A stretch of 64,000 nucleotides of DNA from Paenibacillus sp. BIC5C1 (GTDB lineage Bacteria > Bacillota > Bacilli > Paenibacillales > Paenibacillaceae), in the NCBI RefSeq assembly GCF_032399705.1, contig NZ_CP135922.1, forward strand, positions 1,674,001 to 1,738,000. Direction: 5' to 3'. Shown here piece after piece: positions 17,663 to 25,508 of the stretch (position 1 is the stretch's first letter; each line of letters opens with the position of its first letter). Position numbers and translations under genes: made by a program. A model generated the notes under the pieces. The model did not search any database and was not told the origin of the DNA. It worked only from the letters and a program-made list of their open reading frames with translations.

Positions 17663-17758
17663 ACATAACATAATATTCACGCTGCGGGCATGCGGCCTTG
17701 TTCTGGCATACGCCAGACACCCGACATGCGTCGGGTCGTGAATACAGGAACGTTAAGT
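17663..17758 (+). repeat. attC-like site 5 (96 bp)
   Basis: GCACATAAC perfectly complements GTTATGTGC at the start of cassette 5; R' GTTAAGT at 17752. Arms ATAATATTCACGC and CGTGAATACAGGAAC; one of the cleanest copies. Confidence 0.85.
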
Positions 17759-17790
17759 GAAATTCCAGTGAGAGCTATAGGCTTGTGAAG

Positions 17791-17799
17791 TGGTATAAT
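17791..17799 (+). promoter_or_regulatory. extended -10 promoter inside cassette 6
   Basis: TGGTATAAT is an extended -10 element 27 bp before the first gene of the cassette, so this cassette carries its own promoter. Confidence 0.55.
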
Positions 17800-17828
17800 A
17801 TAACCATTAAAATAGAGGAGGGACAATG

Positions 17829-18071
17829 ATGAAATGGCAAGAAGTTCAACAGATTTTTCCAAATCAATTCGTGAAATTTGAAGTTCTTCATTCTGAAGAA
17901 ACAGACAATCAAGAGATCATTGATGATGTGGCCGTGATTGGCCCGATCAGTGATGAAGAAGCGACTCGCGAACTATTGAACAGTAGGGACAAGACTCTGG
18001 TTTACCATACTTCCAAAGATCGAATCGTTGTGAAGGTACGGAAAAATATAGGATTAAGGAGAAATCTTTAA
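17829..18071 (+). CDS. cassette 6a: small MKWQEV protein, partner of retropepsin-like gene
   Basis: The 80-aa protein (MKWQEVQQIFPNQFVKFEVLHSE...) has a predicted alpha/beta fold with DDVAVIGPISDEEATRELLNSRDKTLVYH, but no known catalytic motif. ATG 17829 follows AGAGGAGGGA; ATG 17826 is an equally possible neighbour. Its stop codon directly abuts the start of the aspartic-protease-like gene (0 nt), implying coupled translation and a shared role. A broken copy of this gene is found at 51602-51769 near another attC-like half site. Function unknown. Confidence 0.75.
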   Translation: MKWQEVQQIFPNQFVKFEVLHSEETDNQEIIDDVAVIGPISDEEATRELLNSRDKTLVYHTSKDRIVVKVRKNIGLRRNL

Positions 18072-18449
18072 ATGAATATTGAATATAGAGATGGGCTGTT
18101 ATTCACGGAAATAACAGTCCATTTCAATGAGCAGAAGAAAGTAATATCAAACATCGTGATCGATACAGGAGCCAGTCATAGCTTGATTTCACAAGATGAA
18201 GTGGATGAGATTGGGATACTAGTGAGTATGGAAGATGAAATTATAACTAGCTACGGAATCGGAGGTAAAGAGCATGCCTTCAGTAAGCGAATCGACGGTA
18301 TACAGGTAGGGGATTTCATTTTAAAGGATGTATACATAGACTTTACTTCATTTAAATATCACAACATTAACGGACTTTTGGGACTGGATGTACTGATGGA
18401 AGGGAAATTTAATATTGATCTAAAGAAATTTAAATTACTTCGTTCATAA
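18072..18449 (+). CDS. cassette 6b: retropepsin-like aspartic protease domain protein
   Basis: The 125-aa protein has one retropepsin fold half: hydrophobic-IVIDTGASHSLIS with the catalytic DTG at about residues 36-38, then flap-like GIGGKEHAF and the second conserved NGLLGLDVL motif. Such single-domain proteins act as dimers. Start and preceding stop are adjacent (0 nt). As an intracellular protease paired with a small protein it might process or degrade that partner, but nothing here proves it. Cassette ends match over nine bases. Confidence 0.8.
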   Translation: MNIEYRDGLLFTEITVHFNEQKKVISNIVIDTGASHSLISQDEVDEIGILVSMEDEIITSYGIGGKEHAFSKRIDGIQVGDFILKDVYIDFTSFKYHNINGLLGLDVLMEGKFNIDLKKFKLLRS

Positions 18450-18502
18450 GAGATAAAAGACGCAAGAGGATTGAGTGGTGATTCGAGGAAGACTGAAACA
18501 TC

Positions 18503-18618
18503 ACTTAACATAATATTAAAGCTGCGGCTCCTTTGGAGCCTTGGTCTGCACGATGGATTTCGAGGAGGGATTTCAACAGACAACCCCTTTGGGGTTCATG
18601 AATACAGGAACGTTATCT
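18503..18618 (+). repeat. attC-like site 6 (116 bp)
   Basis: TCACTTAAC perfectly complements GTTAAGTGA at the start of cassette 6; R' GTTATCT at 18612. Middle GGCTCCTTTGGAGCC hairpin is shared with sites 4 and 8. Confidence 0.85.
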
Positions 18619-18749
18619 GAAATAATGCCCCAAAACAATTGAAGGAGCCACATTCGTAACGTCCTGTTGCTTATTGATATATATTAATGGCGATGATTAT
18701 TTAACAAAGGTCAGGTGAGCAGATTCTCTATTTACCAGGGAGGAGCCGA

Positions 18750-19673
18750 TTGAGGAATATGGGAAGTTCGAATCAATGGGATGCAGAATGGGAAGTATCA
18801 GAAGAATTAGCGCATAAATTAATAAGCACTCAGTTCCCACAATTAGCTTCAAAAAGCGTACGAAAACTAGGACATGGTTGGGATAACACGGTTTATCTTG
18901 TCGGGATCGAATATGTATTTCGATTTCCAAGAAGAGAAGTTGCGATTAATTCTTTAAGGATGGAAGGAAAGATGTTGCCTAAGCTTAAAGAATATTGTTC
19001 CATTGCCTATTCGATCCCGTTATTTTTTGGGGTAGGGGATTATGGTTATCCAGCACCCTTCTTAGGCTACTCCTATTTATCCGGAGAATTTCCAATCGGA
19101 TTAACTGACAAGCAACGTGCACTTTCAGCAAATACGCTTGCGGTATTTCTAAAAAGCTTACATGCATTCCCAGTGCAAATTGCCCAAGAAAATGGAGTTA
19201 AACTTGATCATAGAAATCTGACTGATCTTGCGATGCGCAAAGAAAAGATGCATAAATTCCTTTCGGATATTGCACTACATTTAAGTGATGAAGAGTATCG
19301 TGCTTTATCGAATTATATCGAACAGCTTAGAACTAAAAAAGTGAAGCAAAAGTATACATTCCTTCATGGCGACCTTCATTTCAAAAATATGTTGGTAAAT
19401 GAGAGTGGAATAATTTCAGGAATTATCGACTGGGGAGATATCAACATAGGTCATCCTGCTTGTGACCTGAATGTTGTGTATAGCTTTTTACCACCGGATG
19501 CGCGTTCAAACTTTTTCAAAGTATATGGGGAAGTTGATGAAGAAACGAAGATCTTAGCTCGATTGATTGCCATATATATCCCCATTTTAATCATGCTACA
19601 GGCAATTGATCATAATGACATGAGTTTAATTGATGAAGCAAAGGCGAACATAAAACGTGCTCTCGCTGATTAA
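18750..19673 (+). CDS. cassette 7: aminoglycoside phosphotransferase family kinase
   Basis: The protein (307 aa) is an APH-type kinase: glycine loop region LGHGWDNTVYLV, the ATP lysine replaced by FRFPRRE as in macrolide/aminoglycoside kinases, the catalytic HGDLHFKNML and the metal-binding IIDWGD. Enzymes of this family phosphorylate aminoglycosides, macrolides or small metabolites in the cytoplasm. Which substrate applies cannot be told. A TTG start at 18750 lies near GGGAGGAG; ATG 18759 is the alternative. Its presence in a cassette array recalls the resistance genes of mobile integrons. Confidence 0.8.
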   Translation: MRNMGSSNQWDAEWEVSEELAHKLISTQFPQLASKSVRKLGHGWDNTVYLVGIEYVFRFPRREVAINSLRMEGKMLPKLKEYCSIAYSIPLFFGVGDYGYPAPFLGYSYLSGEFPIGLTDKQRALSANTLAVFLKSLHAFPVQIAQENGVKLDHRNLTDLAMRKEKMHKFLSDIALHLSDEEYRALSNYIEQLRTKKVKQKYTFLHGDLHFKNMLVNESGIISGIIDWGDINIGHPACDLNVVYSFLPPDARSNFFKVYGEVDEETKILARLIAIYIPILIMLQAIDHNDMSLIDEAKANIKRALAD

Positions 19674-19786
19674 GATTTGTCATTCCGTAAAAAGAAAACG
19701 ATTGTTGATTCGATTAATAAATATCTCTGAAAATATAACGAGGGTCGACGTCTTGTCTGTAATTCGAAGAAGTGGGGCATTCCATT

Positions 19787-19932
19787 AGATAACTTCGCAT
19801 TCACGCATCGGGCCTAACGGCCCTTGGTCCCGGAAGTAGGGACGGGCGAGGAAGCGATTGCCGGGTCACATCTGAGAGCCTAAGTGCAACTGCACTTAGG
19901 CTCTCGACATTGTGAATGCAAGAACATTATAA
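19787..19932 (+). repeat. attC-like site 7 (146 bp)
   Basis: R'' AGATAAC complements the GTTATCT that opens cassette 7; R' is degenerate (ATTATAA at 19926). An inner hairpin (GAGAGCCTAAGTGC/GCACTTAGGCTCTC) extends the structure. Confidence 0.7.
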
Positions 19933-19960
19933 GAAATCGGGATAATTGCTTAAATTCAGG

Positions 19961-19969
19961 TGCTATAAT
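19961..19969 (+). promoter_or_regulatory. extended -10 promoter inside cassette 8
   Basis: TGCTATAAT lies about 40 bp upstream of the proposed start of the phosphatase-like gene. Confidence 0.5.
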
Positions 19970-20005
19970 AAAACAAAATAATAGATATGAGATAGGTGAC
20001 GAAGC

Positions 20006-20335
20006 ATTAAATTACTATTTATTTGTAGTCGAAACAAATGGCGCAGCTTAACAGCAGAGAAGATTATTAATGGATACAATGGATATCAAGTGCGATCTGC
20101 TGGAACAGAAGAGGGAGCTAGAATTAGAGTCACTGAAGGACACATTGGATGGGCAGAAATGATTTTTGTAATGGAGAAAAAACATGTAAGAAGACTTAAA
20201 GATAAATTCTCAAATAAACTAATAAACAAACGTTTGGTATGCTTAAATATACCGGATGATTATGAATATATGGATGAAGAATTAATAGAGATATTGAAAT
20301 CTAGAGTATCGGAATACGTTGAAGTACCAGAATAA
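20006..20335 (+). CDS. cassette 8: small low-molecular-weight tyrosine phosphatase-like protein, apparent ATT start
   Basis: In the frame running to the TAA at 20335, the 109-aa protein reads (I/M)KLLFICSRNKWRSLTAEKI, with the P-loop C-x5-R-S of low-molecular-weight protein tyrosine phosphatases. It goes on with VRSAGTEEGARIRVT, WAEMIFVMEKKH and LNIPDDYEYMDEELIEIL, the usual pattern of the short phosphatase-like family. No ATG, GTG or TTG exists in frame before the P-loop. The only fitting start is ATT 20006, six bases after AGGTGA. A start at 20090 would remove the active site. Either ATT is used or the start codon has mutated. Confidence 0.75.
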   Translation: MKLLFICSRNKWRSLTAEKIINGYNGYQVRSAGTEEGARIRVTEGHIGWAEMIFVMEKKHVRRLKDKFSNKLINKRLVCLNIPDDYEYMDEELIEILKSRVSEYVEVPE

Positions 20336-20408
20336 TAGTTAAGAACAAAAGCAACTGAGTACGAAAAAAGAGCATTTTGTAAGTAGCTGAAGGGGGACCC
20401 CGACATCT

Positions 20409-20523
20409 TATAAACTAATATTCAGGCAGCGGCTCCGATGGAGCTTTGGTCTTCGAGAAGGGATTCGGAGAGGCATCTCAGCAGACAACCCGTTTGGGGT
20501 TCATGAATACAGGAACGTTATCC
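20409..20523 (+). repeat. attC-like site 8 (115 bp)
   Basis: R'' TATAAAC is degenerate, as is the opening of cassette 8; R' GTTATCC at 20517 with TGAATACAGGAAC before it. Confidence 0.65.
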
Positions 20524-20565
20524 GAAAGACTCGCAAATACTATTAATTAAGATAGAGGTGTATGT

Positions 20566-21093
20566 ATGTTTTTTTTACAGATGTCAGGATTCCCTGGTTC
20601 AGGAAAGTCGACATTAGCAAGACAGATTAGCCAAACAACTGGGGCTGTCATTGTTGATCATGACATTTCTAAAACAGCAATCTTAAAATCGCTATCATCA
20701 CAAGGATACACGATGGAAGGTAAAGCAATAGGACAACTGTCCTATGATAGATTGGTCGTTGGTGGATTATTATTTATCGAATGGACATAGCGTGATCATG
20801 GATAGTCCTTGTTTGTACAGCAATTTATTAGAAACTGGGCTTGAATTAGCGAGAAAACACAAAAAGAAATATAAGTATGTGGAATGTTATGTCGAAGACA
20901 TTGAATTAATTCGAAATCGATTAAAAATCAAGAAAGACTTTTGAGTCAAATCGAAGCATCATCATCAGAAGAAGGCTTTTATAGAGCTTTAATAAACAGT
21001 AAAAAACCAGAAGAAGAGAATTATATAGTGGTAGATTCATCGAAACCAATCGCAGAATACTTGTCAAAAGTCCAAGAATACATAAACGAATGA
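20566..21093 (+). pseudogene. cassette 9: P-loop kinase/AAA ATPase, two frameshifts
   Basis: The first frame has Walker A GFPGSGKSTLARQI and VDHDISKTAI and ends early at 20790. The sense continues in another frame from about 20745 (IDWSLVDYYLSNGHSVIMDSPC) to 20944. It then continues in a third frame from an A-run near 20928 (NQERLLSQIEASSSEEGFYRAL) to TGA 21093. Joined, these give about 175 residues of a small P-loop kinase of the zeta-toxin/shikimate-kinase-like class. Two single-base shifts therefore inactivated it. Confidence 0.75.
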
Positions 21094-21141
21094 AAACAAA
21101 AGTAAAGACGATGAAAGCAGAATCAAGAAGGCAAGTCCATT

Positions 21142-21148
21142 GGATAAC
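21142..21148 (+). repeat. left half of attC-like site 9
   Basis: GGATAAC followed by ATAGTATCTACG complements GTTATCC of cassette 9. The right half is missing; an IS110-like fragment and a minus-strand gene follow. Confidence 0.5.
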
Positions 21149-21158
21149 ATAGTATCTA

Positions 21159-21264
21159 CGTCGCCCTCGGAAATGTCTGGGCTGGAAAACTGCCCACGGA
21201 ATCTTTCACAGAGAAACAATTGGTGGCGTATGCAGGATCTGTAAGTATCAAAAACCCGACATAA
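21159..21264 (+). pseudogene. possible IS110-family transposase remnant
   Basis: Translation in one frame gives NVWAGKLPTESFTEKQLVAYAGS and then a stop at 21264. The part ESFTEKQLVAYAG resembles the C-terminal region of IS110 transposases (compare QFSDAKQLVAFAGLDPG in the intact copy at 37813). Only about 30 residues remain, so this is tentative. Confidence 0.35.
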
Positions 21265-21284
21265 ATTGCGGGTTTTTGATACTT
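21243..21284. terminator. bidirectional terminator
   Basis: A perfect 16-bp stem, AAGTATCAAAAACCCG (21243-21258) with CGGGTTTTTGATACTT (21269-21284), lies just downstream of the minus-strand CAP gene. Confidence 0.75.
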
Positions 21285-21306
21285 TATTGTTGGGAGATGA
21301 AAGGCG

Positions 21307-22014
21307 CTACCCAGTAAATTCCTGGACCCATGTGTTGTTATAATAAGCAATACCGATATGAGTATAACTATTATTCAGTATATTGGCTTTGTGGCCAGGG
21401 CTATTCATCCACTCCTTCATAACCTGGGTAGGGGTGGTTTGCCCTTTTGCGATGTTTTCTCCAGCGGTATTATATGTGATCCCGAATTCCTTCATCATAT
21501 CGAAGGGGGATCCATGTGTTGGCGAATTATGATCAAAGTAACTGTTGTTGTACATGTCCTGTGCCTTGACCATAGCCACATTTGACAATTCTTCATTCCT
21601 ACTCAAGGAACTTAATCCTGTTTTGGCCCTTTCTTGATTGACTAGATCCAGAACCTGCTGCTCAAAATCGGTTTTATCCGTAGTATTTTTTTTACCTTCC
21701 TGTACTTGTCCTGTTGGCTCCTTATTTTCAGGATTTCCTGCAGGTGCCTGGTTTACTGGACTTCCATCCGGTGTTCGAACCAGATCCAACAAATCCAATG
21801 GAATTCCATTTTGGGCTTCTTTTGTTGTAATAGATCTCTCTTGCCAAGATGTAGCTGTTGATGATGCCTGTGTGAGGACAGAGTTTGGTGCAGCAGCATG
21901 ATCATGAATTGAAATTTGTTTTTGCTCAGGAGTCACTTGTTTTTGCATCATATTGTTATGGGACGAACAGCCTGCCACCAATAATAATATTATCAAAACG
22001 AAAAACTTTGCCAT
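21307..22014 (-). CDS. CAP/SCP-domain lipoprotein (YkwD-like)
   Basis: The protein (235 aa) has a lipoprotein signal (FFVLIILLLVAGCSS, lipobox LVAGC). A Pro/Asn/Gln-rich spacer follows to about residue 115. The C-terminal CAP domain has VNQERAKTGLSSLSRNEELSNVA, FDHNSPTHGSPFDMM, AGENIAKG and WMNSPGHKANILN. These extracytoplasmic proteins are common in spore formers; their role is unclear. The start has AGGAGGT upstream. It is one of only two genes in the array on the minus strand and has an ordinary terminator, so it may have been inserted between cassettes by another route. Confidence 0.85.
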   Translation of the reverse strand: MAKFFVLIILLLVAGCSSHNNMMQKQVTPEQKQISIHDHAAAPNSVLTQASSTATSWQERSITTKEAQNGIPLDLLDLVRTPDGSPVNQAPAGNPENKEPTGQVQEGKKNTTDKTDFEQQVLDLVNQERAKTGLSSLSRNEELSNVAMVKAQDMYNNSYFDHNSPTHGSPFDMMKEFGITYNTAGENIAKGQTTPTQVMKEWMNSPGHKANILNNSYTHIGIAYYNNTWVQEFTG

Positions 22015-22401
22015 TTGCCGACCTCCTAGATCCGTTAGTTAATGAAGTTCCCGGATTTATGTTTTCCTGTATGCCATTTACTTATTCCTAATATGGTTCT
22101 CTCCTTATCCAGTACTTTTTTATGATCGATACCATTTAGATAGCCTTGTCTTTTTTTTGTGTCTCGAGGAAAGCATGTTGCGAATGGTTATGGATAAAGA
22201 AGGCCATATCGGGTCATAAATGCATCACGGGATGAATGTTATCCTTTTCAATGGGATTCCTGATGATTGGAGTATTTCGATGGATAATTGGGAGAATCTA
22301 TTCAAACTAATAGACAATTTTATGGAATATAAACCATATGCTGCATCATATAAAACAAACTGAAAGCAAATATTTGATAATTCGATGAAGTCAGAAACTG
22401 C
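22015..22401. other. AT-rich stretch, possible cassette-gene debris
   Basis: Between the CAP gene and site 10 there is no convincing full gene. A 47-codon frame at 22220-22363 (MHHGMNVILFNGIPDDW...) lacks a ribosome site and may be the end of a lost cassette gene. Confidence 0.4.
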
Positions 22402-22547
22402 GTTTAACACAGTATTCAAGCTGTAGGGCTATCGTCCCTCGATTGAAAGATGTATAATCATGGAAGAAATCTCAGTCAACAAACGCCCCAGCCTAAGATA
22501 AGAGCTATCTAAGGCCGGGGCGTTTCGTGAATACAAGAAAGTTATGA
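22402..22547 (+). repeat. attC-like site 10 (146 bp)
   Basis: Left box GTTTAAC, then ACAGTATTCAAGCTG; right arm CGTGAATACAAGAAA and R' GTTATGA at 22541. Contains the inner hairpin at 22492-22514 shared with site 1. Confidence 0.7.
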
Positions 22548-22660
22548 GAAATCATCGTAAATAAATTACAAGATAGGAACTGTATAATGCTACGCATTAT
22601 ATACAGTTATGGCTAAGTGCTTGAAATATTCGTTTTAACTAATCTTATGAGGTGGTTATT

Positions 22661-23170
22661 ATGCAAATAAGAAAAGCAACGATTAATGATGCAGAAGGCA
22701 TTGCAAAAGTTCATGTGGATAGTTGGAGAACAACTTACAAAGGTATTATTCCAGATGAATTCTTATATAATCTATCATATAAAAAAAGAACTGAATTATG
22801 GATCGAAAATATTGAAAGAGAAGATAATTTTGTAGTTATAGCAGAAAACCCAGAAGGAGAAATTATTGGATTTGCAGATTCTTGGAAGAGAGAAACAAAT
22901 ATAGTAGCCAATTCTAGTGATTTAACATCTATATACATACTTAAGGAATATCACGGAAGAGGTTTAGGGAAAGAATTACTTAAACAACTATTTCTACATT
23001 TTAAATTCTTAGGCTATCAAAAGATATTTGTTGAAGTTCTAGAAGATAATAAGACACGATATTTCTATGAACATTATGGAGCTAAATTATGTAAATCAAT
23101 TCAAATAATAATCGGAGGAAAAGTTCTAAATGAATTAATTTATGAATGGGATAACATTGATGAGGTTTGA
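22661..23170 (+). CDS. cassette 11: GNAT family N-acetyltransferase
   Basis: The protein (169 aa) opens with IRKATINDAEGIAKVHVDSWRTTYKGIIP, the usual start of GNAT enzymes. It has the acetyl-CoA binding motif A in LTSIYILKEYHGRGLGKELLKQL, and FVEVLEDNKTRYFYEHYGAKL as motif B. It transfers an acetyl group to an unknown amine; several relatives are antibiotic or peptide acetyltransferases. ATG 22661 follows GAGGTGG by five bases. The closing repeat is reduced to its right half, so the cassette end is partly deleted. Confidence 0.85.
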   Translation: MQIRKATINDAEGIAKVHVDSWRTTYKGIIPDEFLYNLSYKKRTELWIENIEREDNFVVIAENPEGEIIGFADSWKRETNIVANSSDLTSIYILKEYHGRGLGKELLKQLFLHFKFLGYQKIFVEVLEDNKTRYFYEHYGAKLCKSIQIIIGGKVLNELIYEWDNIDEV

Positions 23171-23204
23171 GCCTCTCAGATTCGTGAATACAGCAACGTT
23201 ATCT
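23171..23204 (+). repeat. right half of attC-like site 11
   Basis: TTCGTGAATACAGCAAC followed by R' GTTATCT (23198). A GGATAAC inside the end of the GNAT gene (23149) may act as a left box, but it does not complement the cassette opening. Confidence 0.6.
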
Positions 23205-23252
23205 AAAATCAGGACAAATATGTAATATCAAAATCTAGGAGTGGGATTCGAC

Positions 23253-23636
23253 TTGGAGAACTCAAATTTAAAAGATCTTATTGAAAAATACCTGAGCGCA
23301 TATAACACGTTTAACATTGATGGAATGGTAGGAGTTTTGAATGAAAATATTCATTTTCGAAACATTTCTAAAGGTGAAGTGAATTTGGAAACAAAGGGGA
23401 TTCAGGAATTTCGCACATTAGCAGAGCAGTCAATTCAGGTATTTTCTCAAAGGCGTCAAGTAATAAAGAACATTATTTTCGCAGGAGATAAAGCAGAGGT
23501 TGACATTGATTATGAGGGAATATTGTCCAGTGATCTCCCTAATGGAATGAAGGCAGGAGAAACATTAAAACTTCAAGGGAAATCAATATTTCAAATGAAA
23601 GATAAGAAGTTAATACTGATTGAAGATCATAGTTGA
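23253..23636 (+). CDS. cassette 12: SnoaL/NTF2-like protein
   Basis: The protein (127 aa) has the cone-shaped NTF2-like pattern: an N-terminal helix pair (LKDLIEKYLSAYNTFNIDGMVGVLNENIHFRNI), followed by strands with RRQVIKNIIFAGDKAEVDIDYEG and GETLKLQGKSIFQMKDKKLILIEDHS. This is typical of SnoaL-like proteins of unknown substrate. The start is TTG 23253 at good distance from AGGAGTGG; GTG 23241 is the alternative but overlaps the ribosome site. Confidence 0.75.
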   Translation: MENSNLKDLIEKYLSAYNTFNIDGMVGVLNENIHFRNISKGEVNLETKGIQEFRTLAEQSIQVFSQRRQVIKNIIFAGDKAEVDIDYEGILSSDLPNGMKAGETLKLQGKSIFQMKDKKLILIEDHS

Positions 23637-23674
23637 AACAGTATTGAAAGTTATTCATAGATTACCCTGAAATC

Positions 23675-23797
23675 AGATAACAATATATTCACGCATCGAG
23701 CATACGCCATCGGTTCGGCAGAAGCATTACAGGGAAGCAGAGGCTTGCCGGACACACTTGGCATTTGCCAAGCGTCATGAATACAACAACGTTAGTC
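23675..23797 (+). repeat. attC-like site 12 (123 bp)
   Basis: R'' AGATAAC complements the GTTATCT of cassette 12; R' GTTAGTC at 23791. Arms ATATATTCACGC and CATGAATACAACAAC. Confidence 0.8.
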
Positions 23798-23828
23798 GAA
23801 AGAAGTTTTTAGTTTAGGAGGAGTCTAT

Positions 23829-24596
23829 ATGATATTAGAAAAAGTTATAAATAGAATTGCAATACAAAGTGAATATAAGGATTTTGTTGATAAGTATGTG
23901 AATCATATCCTTAACGAATTTAAAGATAAGATTCATAGCATTTATATGTGTGGCTCAGTTCCAAAAGGAACGGCTACACCTTTTAAGTCAGATGCAGACT
24001 TTACTATTGTATGTGCAAATCCCAAAGATATTGATTACGAAAGATTGTCAAATATTAAAGACAGGCTTTTGGAAGAATATCAAGTCCTAACTAAGATCGA
24101 TACGATTATTTGCTCGATTGACGATGTATTAAGTAAACCACATGAGTGGGGTTTTTGGGTTAAGATCATTTGTGTTTGCATACATGGGGATGACATTGGT
24201 GAAAAAGTACCCCCGATCATGATTTCTCCAGAATTCATTTTAGACTTAAATACAGAGACCAAGGAGGAAGTGGATCGTGTACATCGTTCACTTTCTAATG
24301 CTAGTGATAACACAATGAAAACTAGATATATTAAAGGTTACTCTAAGAGATTAATTCGTGCATTATACTCTTTGGTTCTAGAAGATACAGGGGTATGGCA
24401 AGATGACATTATTAAGATGAAGAATGCCATATTAAACTATTGTGAGATTGACTCCGCTTTAGTTGATTATCTGTATGCTTGTTACTTGGATAGTGATGTA
24501 CTTGTTGAAGAGTTTCTGGGAATTGCAGATGAAGTATATAGCTATTTTGAGAACGCCTTAAATGCAATGGCTGCTTCCAAAACTTCCTTCGACTAA
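23829..24596 (+). CDS. cassette 13: nucleotidyltransferase-fold protein
   Basis: The protein (255 aa) contains the polymerase-beta-like nucleotidyltransferase signature, with GSVPKGTATPFKSDADFTIV at about residues 41-60 (the GS and the D-x-D metal ligands). A third carboxylate is near KIDTIIC, and a helical C-terminal domain follows. Aminoglycoside adenylyltransferases share this plan, but substrate residues cannot be judged. The ribosome site is AGGAGG. The stop TAA lies inside the R'' box GACTAAC, and cassette ends match over ten bases (GTTAGTCGAA with TTCGACTAAC). Confidence 0.8.
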   Translation: MILEKVINRIAIQSEYKDFVDKYVNHILNEFKDKIHSIYMCGSVPKGTATPFKSDADFTIVCANPKDIDYERLSNIKDRLLEEYQVLTKIDTIICSIDDVLSKPHEWGFWVKIICVCIHGDDIGEKVPPIMISPEFILDLNTETKEEVDRVHRSLSNASDNTMKTRYIKGYSKRLIRALYSLVLEDTGVWQDDIIKMKNAILNYCEIDSALVDYLYACYLDSDVLVEEFLGIADEVYSYFENALNAMAASKTSFD

Positions 24597-24744
24597 CATT
24601 GCTCGGGGTCACTCTGAGAAGCGAGTGAGCCCATCCAGCCCGCTAAACCCGTCGGGACGTTACTGCATTAGGTGTTCGGCAAGCCTCACAACTATAAGCA
24701 GCGACTCTAAGGGGCCAGGACGTCGTCAATACAAAACGTTTATC
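24591..24744 (+). repeat. attC-like site 13 (154 bp)
   Basis: R'' GACTAAC perfectly fits its cassette; R' is GTTTATC (24738) with one extra T. The middle differs from the other sites, suggesting a different source. Confidence 0.7.
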
Positions 24745-24777
24745 TGACATAAACCTATTACATTTTAGGAGCAAATA

Positions 24778-25497
24778 ATGAATATCACTTTCTCGAAATG
24801 GGTGCAATATTATCGGAGAAATAATCAAAACCTCAAATATATTCATTGGGATGACAACTATAAATTAACAACTAATGAAAGAGAAATAATCATTAAGTCA
24901 ATTCAACAGTTTCAATTAGGAGAAAACTCTGAAGGTAAATATCTAATTAAACGTGCGCAAGAATATGTACATCAGACACAAGATCAGGATTACTATGAAG
25001 CACTTATAGAATTCATTAAAGAAGAACAGAGGCACGCTAGAGATCTGGGCAGATTTATGAAGGTACAGGGAATCCCGCTCCTTCGTAGACATTGGGTGGA
25101 CAATGTATTTAGAAGATTACGTCGATATGCGAGTCTAGAACAATCAGTCATTGTTCTATTAACTGCTGAGATCATTGCTAAGTTGTACTATAAAGCCTTG
25201 CAAAAATCTACAAAATCAAAAATATTAATCGATTTATGTAATCAGATTTTAAATGATGAGGAGAAACATGTTCAGTTTCAATCCGAAACACTTTATAAAT
25301 TTGCTCAAAATAGAAACGTTCTCTTTAACAGAATAGTTTATATCCTTCGTAGAATCCTTTTTGAAGGAACGCTAATTATAGTGTGGTATCAACATAAGCC
25401 TGTATTTAAAGCTGGGGGATATAAATTCAAAAGTTATTACTATGAGTGTCGTCATGAGTTTAACTTAACAAAGAAGATTATAGCTAATGCACAGTAG
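24778..25497 (+). CDS. cassette 14: ferritin-like di-iron protein
   Basis: The protein (239 aa) has the two half-motifs of a ferritin-like four-helix bundle: EFIKEEQRHARDLGRFM and LNDEEKHVQFQSE (each E-x-x-H), with a further Glu in LTAEIIAKLYY. Such proteins bind two iron atoms and include small oxygenases or peroxide-detoxifying enzymes; the substrate is unknown. The C-terminus has a hydrophobic stretch (GTLIIVWYQHKPVF). The ribosome site TTAGGAG precedes ATG 24778. The cassette is followed by only the left half of an attC-like site. Confidence 0.75.
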   Translation: MNITFSKWVQYYRRNNQNLKYIHWDDNYKLTTNEREIIIKSIQQFQLGENSEGKYLIKRAQEYVHQTQDQDYYEALIEFIKEEQRHARDLGRFMKVQGIPLLRRHWVDNVFRRLRRYASLEQSVIVLLTAEIIAKLYYKALQKSTKSKILIDLCNQILNDEEKHVQFQSETLYKFAQNRNVLFNRIVYILRRILFEGTLIIVWYQHKPVFKAGGYKFKSYYYECRHEFNLTKKIIANAQ

Positions 25498-25508
25498 AGG
25501 TTTACGTC

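Noticed and set aside
20090..20335. Start of the phosphatase-like gene at the TTG/ATG-like codon near 20090
   Set aside because: It would remove the P-loop active site, which is well preserved in the same frame upstream.
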